Shown piece by piece: positions 32,672 to 42,329 of a stretch of DNA of 64,000 nt. The stretch covers positions 19,799,791 to 19,863,790 of the forward strand of contig OX336344.1 of the NCBI GenBank assembly GCA_946902875.1, written 5' to 3'. Position numbers and translations under genes: made by a program. The stretch comes from Nematopogon swammerdamellus. Its lineage: Eukaryota > Arthropoda > Insecta > Lepidoptera > Adelidae. Every line of letters begins with the position of its first letter. Within the stretch, counting starts at the first letter, position 1. The notes under the pieces are model-generated. The model was given only the letters and a program-made list of their open reading frames with translations. It was not told where the DNA came from and did not search any database.

Positions 32672-33328
32672 ACCGGCCAAGTGCGTGTCGGGGCCACGCG
32701 CAGTGTAAGGTTCCGTAGTTGCGGAAGCCTATCAAAATAAATTATTTGATTATTTGTATAATTTTGTAGGGGAATTATATCAATGTTTATTTGAAAAAGT
32801 TCTTCAACAGTGGAATGATGGCTGACGTCCGTACATTTTATAATTTGGTCGACTATTACTCGTCAACCTGTACAGCCTACTTAGCTGTGATAGTTTTCCT
32901 TTTAATTTCGATATATATACTACTACTGTGAATTTTTACACATATCTAATAACAACCGTTTAGCTGGCAGGGGGTGGGGACACTTGACTCTAACAATAAT
33001 TAGAAAAGCTTAATAATTCGCAAACGGATCCCTGAATCGAAAAAATGCTTTTCACAAACCCGCAATATTTTTCAAAGACCTATCCAACGACATTCCACAC
33101 GATGGGGTAGACGTGAAAAAGAATTCATCCCCACTTCACGTGTAGGGGAGGTACCCTAAAAAAAATATTTCAAAATTTGTATTTTACCACTTTGTCGGCG
33201 TTATTAATATGTATACCCATACCAACTTACAACTTTCTAGTACTAAGGGTCTCTGAGCTAAGCCGCGGACAGACAGCCGGACGGACATTGCGAAACTATA
33301 AGGTTTCCTTGTTGACTACGAAACCCTA
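32672..33328 (+). repeat. Family-E relative, about 650 bp
   Basis: Starts ACCGGCCAAGTGCGTGTCGG and GGTTCCGTAGTTGCGG, and ends GGACAGACAGCCGGACGGAC and ACTACGAAACCCTAAAA. The interior has TATTTGTATAATTTTGTAGG, which recurs at 33640-33665. Confidence 0.6.
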
Positions 33329-33593
33329 AAATGCCTCAGAATTATTGGGCCATTTTTAGACCCAAATGGGCCAAAACGACACGTGAATATTTTTGAAGTC
33401 CTTGCATAACGCATCTTCACAGAGCGAATGTCAGACACAAGTCCATTAGTATTATCTCTCACATTGTTTGTAACGAATTAAAACGAGATAACGCACGTCA
33501 TACGCAATCATCATCAGGTGCCTAATTAGTTGTGTGTGTATGCGTGTGTGTGCGAACATAGTAGATACATACATTAGGGAGCGTACAGACGAC
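33329..33593. other. No gene seen
   Basis: Short spacer with GTGTGTGTATG words. Confidence 0.4.
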
Positions 33594-33724
33594 AGCACTC
33601 ATTTCTCACACTTCAGGAACCCTGTCAAAATAAAGTATACTTGAATATTTGTATAATTTTGTAGGGGTAATGATTGAATGTTAATTTGACAAGGTTCCTA
33701 AAGTGTGAGAAATGAGAGCAGTCG
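33594..33724. repeat. Inverted repeat, arms about 35 bp
   Basis: 'CTCATTTCTCACACTTCAGG' on the left pairs with 'CCTAAAGTGTGAGAAATGAG' on the right. About 60 nt lie between, sharing 'TTTGTATAATTTTGTAGGGG' with the family-E relative to the left. Likely a small non-autonomous hairpin element. Confidence 0.7.
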
Positions 33725-34329
33725 CGTGTACCTATACCACGTGACCGATTTTAGGCCACTTTTGAACCCCTTGACCATTTTGCCCTGGGGATGTCGGTTA
33801 AAAAGAGTCAAATAGAAAATGGTGAATCCCCCCCTCTCCCTCTGTGACCCAGCGGGGTGAACGGACTCGAAGCCGGAAAAGCAGTAAATACAGTTCCAAA
33901 TAGTTCCAAAGTGCCATCCAATACTAATAATTTAATTGCTAAGATAATTACTAAACTGGTACTGGTATCAGATTGATTATTTTTTTTTATTAAATGTCAC
34001 AAAATTATTAAAACTCAATCTTTTATTTCAATACAAACCAAAACCTTGGATATAAATTTATATAATATTCATATCGCTCAGTATTTTTCCTTTTCTTTTT
34101 AAGAAAATAATTAAAATCAGCATCAGCATCAGCATCCGCTGATGTCTATGATAGAATATCATAGACATCAACAACTCTGCTACGAATCTACGCACACATC
34201 ATACATACATACATAACAACTACTCATACCGGTATTAAAATATGAGTCTCATGACACCTACGTAAGTTAGTATTTCGGCGTATCTTTCGAATCGTGCGAC
34301 CTAGCTTATTTAGTAGAATACTAGCTTTT
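33725..34329. other. No gene; short hairpin at 34139-34168
   Basis: Mostly AT-rich. (CAGCAT)n leads into the palindrome GATGTCTATGAT/ATCATAGACATC. No other feature. Confidence 0.45.
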
Positions 34330-34500
34330 GATTGCGGCTTCGCTCGCGTGAAATACGTTATTTAGCCTATCCTGTGTCCCGTATAGTAAAATGTGCTTGT
34401 ACTGAGTTTCATCGAATTCGGATGATCGGTTTAAGAGTTATGGAGAAACATACATACATATATACATACATACATACAGAAAAGATTTGTAAAAATTTTA
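34330..34500 (+). repeat. Dispersed repeat with (CATA)n end
   Basis: GCGGCTTCGCTCGCGTGAAA, then GTGTCCCGTATAG, 'GATCGGTTTAAGAGTTATGG', and a CATACATACATA run. The layout resembles the repeats at 46407-46827 (sugar-like GC start, 'CGGTTCAGTGGTTCTCGAG', (CAGA)n end). Confidence 0.5.
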
Positions 34501-34725
34501 GTACTATACATAAAGTCTACAGACGCAGTATCTCATAAAAGAAAGTAGCTTACTCCATGAACATCCCTTACAGATTTATTATTAGTAGTAAGTATTGATT
34601 GATATTGATACAGCTGGCTATACCGCGTCATACCTACTTAGATATGCCGGAATTCGTCAGCGTAGTAAACCCCATGTGAATTTCTTTAGTAGTTCTCGAC
34701 TTATAAGCCTTGTCAGACTCGGCTT

Positions 34726-35046
34726 GTCAGCCTCGGTAGCTCAGTGGTGCGGTCGGTCCGGTCAGTACTTGAATGGGTGACCGCTCGACCTTTGGAGGCT
34801 GACCGTGGCTCAGATTCCACGTAAAACTGTAGGTCCCTTCCCTACTTACCTTACTAGGTAGGGTTTATCTCGCCCAAGTTGATACCACCGCACTGAATGA
34901 AACGTCGGTCGAAGCGTCTATGTAAATAAGAGTAGTTCGTGTTTGTTCAGTGTATCCGGCATGAAATGAAGGGAGGCACTGACATCACACCTAGTTCACC
35001 CGGTGTTATAGGTAGCTAGCCAACCGTGTCAGTTTCCTTAAAAAAA
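34726..35046 (+). repeat. SINE family B, head partly deleted
   Basis: GTCAGCCTCGGTAGCTCAGT head. The 5S-like part keeps CGGTCAGTACTTGAATGGGT, but the segment before it (TTAAGCAACGCTGAG) is missing. The B body follows. Confidence 0.7.
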
Positions 35047-35120
35047 TCGACAGAGAATTGACGACGGAGCATTGGCTCGCCATTAGAGTTTTTCAAGGAG
35101 ATTTTTATTTATATATATTT

Positions 35121-35285
35121 TTTATGTAATCCCATATGGCTGGCTTAGTCAGAGGGGCCAAAGCACATGCTCCGGACAGCCAATATCACATCCGACAAGA
35201 TAGTGCCATACCGGAAACTTCCCTTTAAAACTGCTGGCTATGCTGGACTTGACAAAGGCTCTTTGACAAAGCCTCTTTACACCTG
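35121..35285 (+). repeat. Family-D fragment
   Basis: TGTAATCCCATATGGCTGGC, then 'GGGGCCAAAGCACATGCTCC' and GCTGGCTATGCTGGACT. Truncated on the right. Confidence 0.65.
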
Positions 35286-35529
35286 ATACACTTTATTATT
35301 ACTTTTGTAGTCAGAATTCTTTCAGAATTACTTCGCCCAAAGTAGGTACTTATGACCTCGGGTTCCGTAAAAGGGGCGTAGAAAGGTGCCTAACAGGCAC
35401 TTGATTCGCAAACTATATGAATCACTGATTGTTCACGGTTACCGCCAGATAGTCCACTAGACACACAGAAACCACGGTAGACCGATATGTCACATGTCCG
35501 CCTCTTACAATATGTAAATTAAAAAAAAA
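35286..35529. other. No gene seen
   Basis: Spacer with no supported feature. Confidence 0.4.
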
Positions 35530-35883
35530 TATGTTAAGTGCGAGTTTTACTCGCGCACGGAGGTTTCCGTATCTATCCGCTATTATCCGCCTATCTTTTG
35601 TCTTTCAAAAATGCAATGTATAAACGCCTGTGGCGCCATCTATTATTCAATAGTGTAACTAATCGATTTTTCGGACGTTTGTTGTATGGGAGTCCCCCGT
35701 AATTTTTATCATTTTCTTATTTTTCTTATTTGTTGTTACCGCCATAGTAACACATATTCTGTAAAAATTTCAACGGGCTACCTATTACGGTTCAAGAGAT
35801 ACATACAGCCCTCGGACAGACGGACGGACGCTTACGGCGGAGGCTTAGTAATAGGCTTCCGTACGGGATACGGAAACCTAAAA
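35530..35883 (+). repeat. Family-E repeat just upstream of the Cys-rich gene
   Basis: AAGTGCGAGTTTTACTCGCG start, 'GGTTCAAGAGATACATACAG', GGACAGACGGACGG, CGGGATACGGAAACCTAA end. It stops about 58 bp before the ATG at 35942. Confidence 0.75.
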
Positions 35884-35941
35884 ACACATTTTATTTTGTT
35901 TTTGTGTCGCGATTAAAAATTAAGAAAATCATAATTTCAGC

Positions 35942-36058
35942 ATGGGACTGTGCTTCTCCTGCGACGACATCGGCTGCTGCGAGCTCTGCCTGGGCGCGTG
36001 CTGCATCGCCGCGTGCTGTCCCAACCTGTGCGGCTGCCGCAACCCTCCGCCTCAACAG
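35942..36058 (+). CDS. Exon 1: Cys-rich N-terminus of a 96-residue lipidated-type protein
   Basis: I do not recognise a named family. The exon reads 39 codons: MGLCFSCDDIGCCELCLGAC, continuing to NPPPQQ, with 11 cysteines (residues 4, 7, 12, 13, 16, 20, 21, 25, 26, 30, 32). Gly2 with Ser6 fits the N-myristoyltransferase rule (MGxxxS), and the nearby cysteines are candidates for palmitoylation. Membrane tethering is therefore likely, but it is inferred. The 3' splice site (ATTTCAG|C) lies one base before the ATG, so a 5' UTR exon further left is implied. The donor CAACAG|GTACGT is phase 0 and joins in frame to 36932. This exon is the founder of the 123-bp tandem array that follows. If the donor is ignored, the frame runs on through two more copies to 36250. 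Confidence 0.7.
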
Positions 36059-36820
36059 GTACGTGTATATTATACAGTCCCACGATTGCATCTGGGCTGT
36101 TGCGAGCTCTGCCTGGGCGCGTGCTGCATCGCCGCGTGCTGCCCCAACCTGTGCGGCTGCCGCGACCCTCCGCCTCAACAGGTACGCGTATATTATACAG
36201 TCCCACGATTGCATCTGGGCCGTTGCGAGCTCTGCCTGGGCGCGTGCTGAATCGCCGCGTGCTGTCCCAATCTGTGTGGCTGCCGCGACCGTCCGCCTCA
36301 ACAGGTGAGTGTTTAATATACAGTTCCACGATTGCATCTGGGCCGTTGCGAGTTCTGCCTGGGCGCGTGCTGAATCGGCGCGTGCTGAATCGCCGCGTGC
36401 TGCCCCAACCTGTGCGGCTGCCGCGACCCTCCGCCTCAACAGGTACGTGTATATTATACAGTCCCACGATTGCATCTGGGCCGTTGCGAGCTCTGCCTGG
36501 GTGCCTCATGCATCGCCGCGTACTGCTCCAACCTGTGCGGCTGCCGCGACCTTCTGCCTCAACAGGTAAGTATATATTATACAGTCCCACGATTGCATCT
36601 GGGCCGTTGCGAGCTGTGCCTGGGTGCGTGATGCATCGCCGCGTGCTGTCCCAACCTGTGCGGCTGCCGCGACCCTCCGCATCAACAGGTACGTGTATAT
36701 TATACAGTCCCACGATTGTATCTGTGCCGTTGCAAGGTCTGTCTGAGCGCATGCTGAATCGCCGCGTGCCGTCTCAACCTGCGCGGTTGCCTCGACCATC
36801 CGCACCAACAGAACTGTCGC
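35970..36820 (+). repeat. Seven-copy tandem array, 123-bp unit, made of exon plus intron edge
   Basis: The word TGCGAG-TCTGCCTGGG recurs near 35977, 36100, 36223, 36346, 36484, 36607 and 36730. The spacing is 123 bp, except one unit of 138 (15-bp internal duplication). Both lengths are multiples of three. Each unit carries the coding part, a CAACAG|GT donor (lost in copy 7), a TATTATACAG acceptor-like word, and CCCACGATTGCATCTGGGC. Copies 3, 4 and 7 have TGC to TGA changes. Long frames on both strands here are by-products of the period. Confidence 0.85.
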
Positions 36821-36931
36821 TTTTAGTTATTTTAGGAGTGCACCAGGTCGGCACATGAACACTGAACGCAGATCCCGTGAACGCCTGCTTTTAATTATAT
36901 TCTAAAAAAATATATATGAACATATTTTCAG

Positions 36932-37105
36932 GTCGTCCATGTGCACCATCCACCACCACCGGTGTATGATCAGCCACCACCGCATGGCTACCCACCGCCG
37001 CCGCCTCATGGCTACCCACCACCCCAACATGGTTATCCGCCCCAACATGGAGGCTATCCCCCACCTCACTACCCACCCGGATACCAGCAACAACAAATGT
37101 ACTGA
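36932..37105 (+). CDS. Exon 2: His/Pro/Gly/Tyr-rich C-terminus
   Basis: Begins after CATATTTTCAG, phase 0, and reads VVHVHHPPPPVYD, then repeated HGYPPP-type words (HGYPPPPPHGYPPPQHGYPP), ending GYQQQQMY and TGA. 57 codons, giving 96 residues with exon 1. The P-G-Y-H-Q repeats resemble the XYPP-type tails of membrane-associated low-complexity proteins. This part would be cytoplasmic if exon 1 is acylated. A strong donor (ATATG|GTAAGC at 37121/37122) lies 16 nt past the stop. ATTAAA at 37172 could end an unspliced transcript. Confidence 0.7.
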   Translation, partial: VVHVHHPPPPVYDQPPPHGYPPPPPHGYPPPQHGYPPQHGGYPPPHYPPGYQQQQMY

Positions 37106-37171
37106 TCCTGCCTGTAATATGGTAAGCGGAACTTCTGGCAAAAAGTACTAATTTTATAAACACCGAAATGT

Positions 37172-37177
37172 ATTAAA
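37172..37177 (+). terminator. Candidate poly(A) signal ATTAAA
   Basis: Lies 67 nt past the stop of the 96-residue gene. It is the common one-base variant of AATAAA. Confidence 0.35.
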
Positions 37178-37179
37178 TA

Positions 37180-38504
37180 GGCACAGAGAGAATGCCTCAT
37201 ATTTCCTCCATCGAAACCTCTGATGAACTACTTTAATCCCGCTACATCATCACCAATTTTCCGACAGTGCTGCTGGCCATAGCTAAGTAATTTATGAATA
37301 AGAGTGATTACCTGAAGAAATCATTTGAATCTAAACACAGGTACTACGTAATACTTTTAATACAAGCGAAGGTTACGTCTAGGTACCGGAAATCGACTCA
37401 TGCCTGTGCCAGAATCCCGTGATCTTTAGAATTCTTGTCATACCTGGTAAAAATGCGACGCACATAGCCATACAGGAACCACATTTTTTTCTCCAATAAA
37501 ACGAGATCGTATCGTTTTAGCGGCTTTGTACAGCGAACTGATGTTCAAAAGTGCATGCAGTTCTGCAGTGATCACGTATTCCTGCATATCCATGAAAGCA
37601 TATTCTCCGCCTGAGGCCAAAACATTACCTCAAAATTTTTGTGTTACCTATTAGCAAGTTTGTATCGTTGTCCGGTAATAACTACTGCTTTGTAAATCGA
37701 TTTAGCACGGCATTGATCTCAATAAAAAACAGACATAACGGAAAACCTTGATAGAGACAATCAGACTTCCTAGCTTTTAGAAAAAGACTTCAGAAGACAG
37801 TGTCGGTTAGCCATTGTATTGCCCTGTTGAGTCAGACAGAATATTGTCGTGACTCACTCGAGTAACTTGGTTGGACACTCAGCGATTTTTATCTGAGTTG
37901 ACTATGCGAGATAAGGATATATTATCTGATTAGATACTTACGTTAGTTATATTGGGATTGTTCTGTGTTCCGGTGGATTGTGAGGTTAGACACGTCGAAG
38001 TGATCGCATGTGAGGCCCTGGAGACCACCATTTTGTGAAGTGTCCCGTTTGAATCCTGTGCCTTAGGTGTGTTTCTGCATCCGATCATTATTTAAATATG
38101 TATTGTATAATATTATATGAATGAATACAAAATATTGTCTGTTAACTTAGCCAAGTCATCAACAGCGATAGCATATACAATTTAATAGTTTGATCTTGTA
38201 AGCCGATGTGGCTGAACAATTTATTGCTGATATTGTACTGTATTCAAATGAATTGCTGGATCTAGCAAGATCCATTCTTTGTCAATTCACGGATGTAATG
38301 TTAATTATTGTGGTCCGCTTTGCTTCTTGTGTTAAAAGTTCGACTTACTTTGATGTTCAGCATTCATTATATTTGGGTTGATTATGTATGGATTGGTTAG
38401 CTTAGTATATCTTCTTCAGTAATTTGAAAAAAAGACTGATTCCATTTCGAAAGCTATTTTCATCCAATGGAACTGTGGTTCTGGAAGATGAGGATTTTCA
38501 AAGG
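37180..38504. other. Intergenic or intron sequence; no gene seen
   Basis: AT-rich, unique-looking. The minus frame at 37438-37620 has no support. If the donor at 37122 is used, this is an intron joining the two Cys-rich genes. Confidence 0.45.
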
Positions 38505-38977
38505 CTCAATTTTTACATAATTCTTCATGAGTGAACTGTTGATTGCAGGCCAAAAGGAGAGTAATGTATTTCTTCTCTAGTTAGGTTAGATTGTTTTACC
38601 CAATTCTTCATGAGTAAACTGTTGATTGCAGCGAGGCCAAAAGGAGAGTAATGTGTTTTTTCTCTAGTTATGTTAGATTGTTTTACTCAATTCTTCATGA
38701 GTAAACTGTTGATTGCAGCGAGGCCAAAAGGAGAGTAATGTGTTTCTTCTCTAGTTAGGTTAGATTGTTTTACCCAATTCTTCATGAGTGAACTCTTGAT
38801 TGCAGCGAGGCCAAAAGGGAGTAATGTGTTTCTTCTGTAGTTAGGTTAGATTGTTTTACCCAATTCTTCATGAGTGAACTATTGATTGGAGGGAGCCCAA
38901 ATGAGGGTAATGTGTTTCTTCTCTAGTTACGTTAGATTGTTTTACCCAACTATTCATGAGTGATCTGTTCATTGCAG
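38505..38977 (+). repeat. 87-bp minisatellite carrying a 3' splice-site segment
   Basis: TTCTTCATGAG starts at 38521, 38604, 38691, 38778 and 38864, with a diverged form at 38950. The spacing is 83-87 bp. Each unit holds GAACTGTTGATTGCAG, an acceptor-like word, then GAGGCCAAAAGGAGAGTAAT and TAGTTAGGTTAGATTG. The last unit's GTTCATTGCAG is the acceptor directly before the ATG of the next gene. Confidence 0.85.
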
Positions 38978-38978
38978 A

Positions 38979-39152
38979 ATGGGTTGCACGATATCCTGTC
39001 CGTGTTGCTGCTGTCCGTGCTGCGGCTGCGGGTGCGGGCAGACCGGCGGGCCCCCTCCGCCGCGCTGCTGGCTGCCCTGCTGCTGCTGCTTCCCGTGCTG
39101 CGGCCCCCCGCCGCCGGGCCCGCCGCCCCCCGGCCCGCCACCTAGGTGGTGA
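38979..39152 (+). CDS. 57-residue Cys/Pro-rich protein with dual-acylation start
   Basis: Not a family I can name. ATG at 38979, one base after TTCATTGCAG, runs to TGA at 39150. It starts MGCTIS, the Gly2-Cys3-Ser6 pattern of Src-family kinases and similar dual-acylated proteins (myristate on Gly2, palmitate on Cys3). It has 17 cysteines in 57 residues, in two clusters (3-19 and 30-41: CPCCCCPCCGCGCG and CWLPCCCCFPCC), then PPPPGPPPPGPPPRW. The codons are strongly GC-rich, unlike the AT-rich flanks. The layout (acceptor, one base, ATG-GGN, Cys cluster, Pro tail) parallels the gene at 35942, so I infer a related role. No second exon is needed. The 3' flank is a LINE fragment that supplies AATAAA at 39558. 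Confidence 0.65.
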   Translation: MGCTISCPCCCCPCCGCGCGQTGGPPPPRCWLPCCCCFPCCGPPPPGPPPPGPPPRW

Positions 39153-39570
39153 CCATGATACACCACTCATCAGACGTATCGTTGTGTCATTGAGCCTGTT
39201 TTATCGATACTACTATGGCCGTTGCTCTGACGAACTTGCTTCCCTTAACCCTCCTCCTCCTGTTCGCCTTCGCCAAACCCACCATACTCTCGCCGAACAC
39301 CTCTTTGTAGTCGACAGAAGAGTTCTTCGAACTGCACGATTCTCTAAATAGTTCTTGTGCCGCACTGCAGAGGTGTGGAACGGGCTCCCAGCGATTATCT
39401 TTCCCCACTCCTGCAATCCACGGATCTTCAAATCGCGGGTTAATAGCCTTTCCTCAGCAACATTAATCCACCTCCCAGCCGGACTGGCACCTCCTCGGCG
39501 GTGAAATTGGCTGCGTCTGAGGCCTCGACCTCGGGCAGAGCCACCCAGTTCGGAAGCAATAAAAAAAATC
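39153..39570 (+). mobile_element. LINE 3' end directly after the Cys/Pro-rich gene
   Basis: The frame from about 39158 reads LFYRYYYGRCSDELASLNPP and, after a TAG, LCRTAEVWNGLPAIIFP and FKSRVN: the post-RT tail of a non-LTR element, same strand as the gene. It ends near CGGAAGCAATAAAAAAAATC. Corresponds to residues near the end of the 22-kb LINE protein but is a different family. Confidence 0.7.
39558..39563 (+). terminator. Candidate poly(A) signal AATAAA, LINE-derived
   Basis: Lies 406 nt past the stop of the 57-residue gene, in the tail of the LINE fragment. Confidence 0.35.
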
Positions 39571-40424
39571 TAAGCATCAGTATCATCATGGACAGTGAAT
39601 GCACAAAATCACCGAATTATTTTTGATGTGTAACATCTTAGCTGTCGGTTTGGGTGGTAATTTTGTGAATAAGGTGGCGTCATGAAGCGGAAGTACATCC
39701 GGCACATGACAATTTGAAGCGGAATTGACGTGCGCGCGTGTGTGATGGGAAGCGCGTGCTAGCTATGGGTTTGACACCTGACAGCTTTGGCAGCTCCCTC
39801 GGCTCCCGCGGCTCCTGCGGCTCCTTTCGGACGAACCAACCCAACCCGATATTCGTTTGGTCGTTTATGTAATTTGTTGGCTCAGTGGTAAGAGTGAAGA
39901 GTTTTTATTTTTTCGATCTCGACCATGGGTTCGGGTCCCTTTTGTCATTTTTTTTTTTTTAAGCAATGTTAGGGTGTTAAAATTAGGTTAAGGTTATTTT
40001 TTTTTATAACCACCTAAGAAAGCTTGAAACGAAACACTCGGCTCGAAACGAAACGTAACAAAAACGACATGCACCGCCTCAACATTAGGTTAGGGTACAT
40101 CTTCTTTATATTAAACCTGGTAATTTTTTTTAAACCACCAAAACATCACTCATACCCACTCGTACCACCGGAAGGAGCTCAGGAGCCGCCGCGGGCGCCG
40201 CGGGAGCTACCAAGGCTTTCAGGTGGCCTACCGCGCGTGCTATACAATTTCACTATAATATGATTCTTTGGCGCATGTCAACAGCTGTCAACCATTCTGG
40301 AGGGTAAATGCACGTAGATGTTACCACATCATTGGCCTTTGACTGCCACAAGTTTTTTTAATGTAATCCGGTGTGTAAATTTTTTTTTTGTTGCGTTTTG
40401 ATTTCATTTTACTTTTTCGATAGA
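39571..40424. other. No gene; tRNA-like repeat at about 39868-39945
   Basis: 'TTGGCTCAGTGGTAAGAGTG' resembles a pol III A box and 'GACCATGGGTTCGGGTCCC' a B box, 60 nt apart. Likely a tRNA-derived SINE remnant. The frame at 40024-40263 has no support. Confidence 0.45.
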
Positions 40425-40875
40425 CAGGCTGTCCCCAGACTGGTGTAGTACCTTTAAGGAGGCTATTGTACGCTTTGTAACAAACATAATTTTAGGCTTC
40501 TAGGTACGCCTGTTGCGGAGATATAAATTTTTCAAGTTATTAATGTAGTGTAATGTTGTAATGCTCTAATCGGGCGCGCGCGGGGCGCGGGGCAGCGGGC
40601 AGCGGGAATACGGACGGGACGCGACGCGAGTGCACGCAAACAGATAGCCCGCCCCGCCCGTGTACCGCTCGCCCCCCGATCCGCGCCATTCCGCCTTGCG
40701 TTTCACAGTCGCGCGGTCTAAAGGCGCCCACACATTGTAGTATGCATTTAGTTTGTTAGGAAAAATCCTAAAATTTTAATGAAAGCACATATTTAAAAAA
40801 ATATTTCACCAGTGATTTTGTTACAAGGCGTAGAATAGCCTCCTTAAAGGAACTACACCTTTCCGGGGACATCCT
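40425..40875. mobile_element. Non-autonomous TIR element, GC-rich core
   Basis: Ends CAGGCTGTCCCC and GGGGACATCCT, with long inverted arms of about 55-60 bp ('TTTAAGGAGGCTATTGTACG' pairs with the right arm with a few mismatches). The core at 40570-40730 is very GC-rich. It resembles 41821-42259 in the words 'GAGATAT-AATTTTTCAA' and TAGTGTAAT. Confidence 0.75.
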
Positions 40876-40914
40876 TTATAAGTCGATGGCTGGAAGACGG
40901 TTAGTTTTAGAGTC

Positions 40915-41052
40915 AGAGTAGCCAGAGCACATGCTCCGACCAGCCAATAACACCTCCGAGAAGGTAGGTGCCATACCGGAGACGTCTCTTCAGATTGTTG
41001 ACTATACTGGACTAGAGGAGAACACAGCCGAAGTTGCTATGCGGCCATCTTA
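40915..41052 (+). repeat. Family-D fragment
   Basis: 'CATGCTCCGACCAGCCAATA', CACCTCCGAGAAGGTAGGTG, and 'CTATACTGGACTAGAGGAGA'. Truncated at both ends. Confidence 0.7.
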
Positions 41053-41818
41053 AATTAAGTAAAATGTACGCAAAAAATCCGCTATTAAAATTTGAAATTC
41101 AAGTAGGTTACATATTAAAAAATAATTCTTAACAGATAAACCGACAGACAATAAAGCGAGTTAATAAAAACGTAATTAAATATTATCTATTATAATGATT
41201 TTATTTTTTATTTTAATTTAACAGTAAAATTGAAAACATTTGAGTTATATTTTGGACAAGATTTTCAAGGGATGCAATCTGTTTAAGACTTATGTATTTA
41301 ACCTATTCATAGGATTAAAATAAAACTATAGGCTTTAAGTGTAAGTAGGGATTTTTCTGTATTAAACTTTCTTCTTTTGAAGAGGCCAGCGGAGATTTTA
41401 GATAAAATTAGTCAGAAGATAATTTATGCAGGACAATTTTGAAATTGTAAAAAAAAAAAACATAATTTAAATAGACTTAACTTATTGTTTACCTAAGATT
41501 ATATTTTTAAACGAATTTATACTGTTAATAAAATGTTTATATTAAATCATTTATTTTCTTATTGGATTCTTTCATCTATTCCCTTTCCAGCATGTTTTGC
41601 TTTTGTCTAGTTCAGTTAGAAGGCAGTGAAAATTATTCTGGCATGGCACCTAATTCCTGCCAGAATGCGGAGATGACTTATTGAATGTAGGAAATGTAGC
41701 ATGAGAGTTTACAAATAACTTCACATTTTCTAATATTTTACTACCTAGCTTCTTATGGTCGCAATATTATATGATATTGTATTTTCTTCTTGATAATGGT
41801 ATGGCCTCGCGAATAATA
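41053..41818. other. No gene seen; weak SINE-B remnant near 41600-41720
   Basis: Very AT-rich. 'GGCATGGCACCTAATTCCTG' near 41640 resembles the end of the B body but is heavily diverged. Confidence 0.4.
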
Positions 41819-41820
41819 TA

Positions 41821-42259
41821 CAGGGTGTTAAAACGGCGAGTACATTAATTTCGCCAGCGCAATCCTCACGTTTTTCCTAGACAAAAAAGCAAATAAAGAT
41901 TTTCTCTAAATTGTCTAGTTTTCGAGATATGAATTTTTCAAATGTATGTTTTCGTCTAGTGTAATTTAACGCTTTGTTGCCGCTCCGCACCCTCCGCCTG
42001 CCAAACTCCAGTCCTCCACTCACAAAGCTAACCCCCGCCACTCCCGCCAACACCTCCGTCCGAGGCGCTCACGTCTCACCCGCTCTTCCCCCCTCCGCGC
42101 CGCCCTGTTGTCATTAGATCATTTTTACACTAAAATAATCAATTAGTTTGTATGAAAACTGCAACTTTTTATTTAAAGGGAATTCAGAAAACTTTTTTGT
42201 TACTCTCGATCCCAATAATCATTTCCTAAATTTAATGTACTCGCCGTTTTTACACCCTG
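41821..42259. mobile_element. Non-autonomous TIR element with TA duplication
   Basis: 439 bp between TA (41819-41820) and TA (42260-42261). Ends: CAGGGTGTTAAAACGGCGAG on the left, CTCGCCGTTTTTACACCCTG on the right. TIRs are about 27 bp with one or two mismatches. The core is GC-rich and C-skewed. Ends and TA target suggest the Tc1/mariner group. Confidence 0.85.
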
Positions 42260-42329
42260 TATAATAGGTCCCGTACGGAAATGATTGGTATTTCTTATAT
42301 CGTTAGGTTAGGTTAGGCTCGCCACCTCC

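Noticed and set aside
35891..36858. Long open frames on both strands (up to 302 codons)
   Set aside because: They arise because the 123-bp and 138-bp units are multiples of three. Ala/Arg-rich repeats on the minus strand and Leu/Arg/Pro-rich on the plus are shadows of the Cys-rich exon.
38868..39351. Frames of 60-131 codons around the Cys/Pro-rich gene on both strands
   Set aside because: GC-rich shadows. Only the frame starting at the ATG after the acceptor gives the Cys clusters and an acylation start. Part of the 131-codon frame is LINE.
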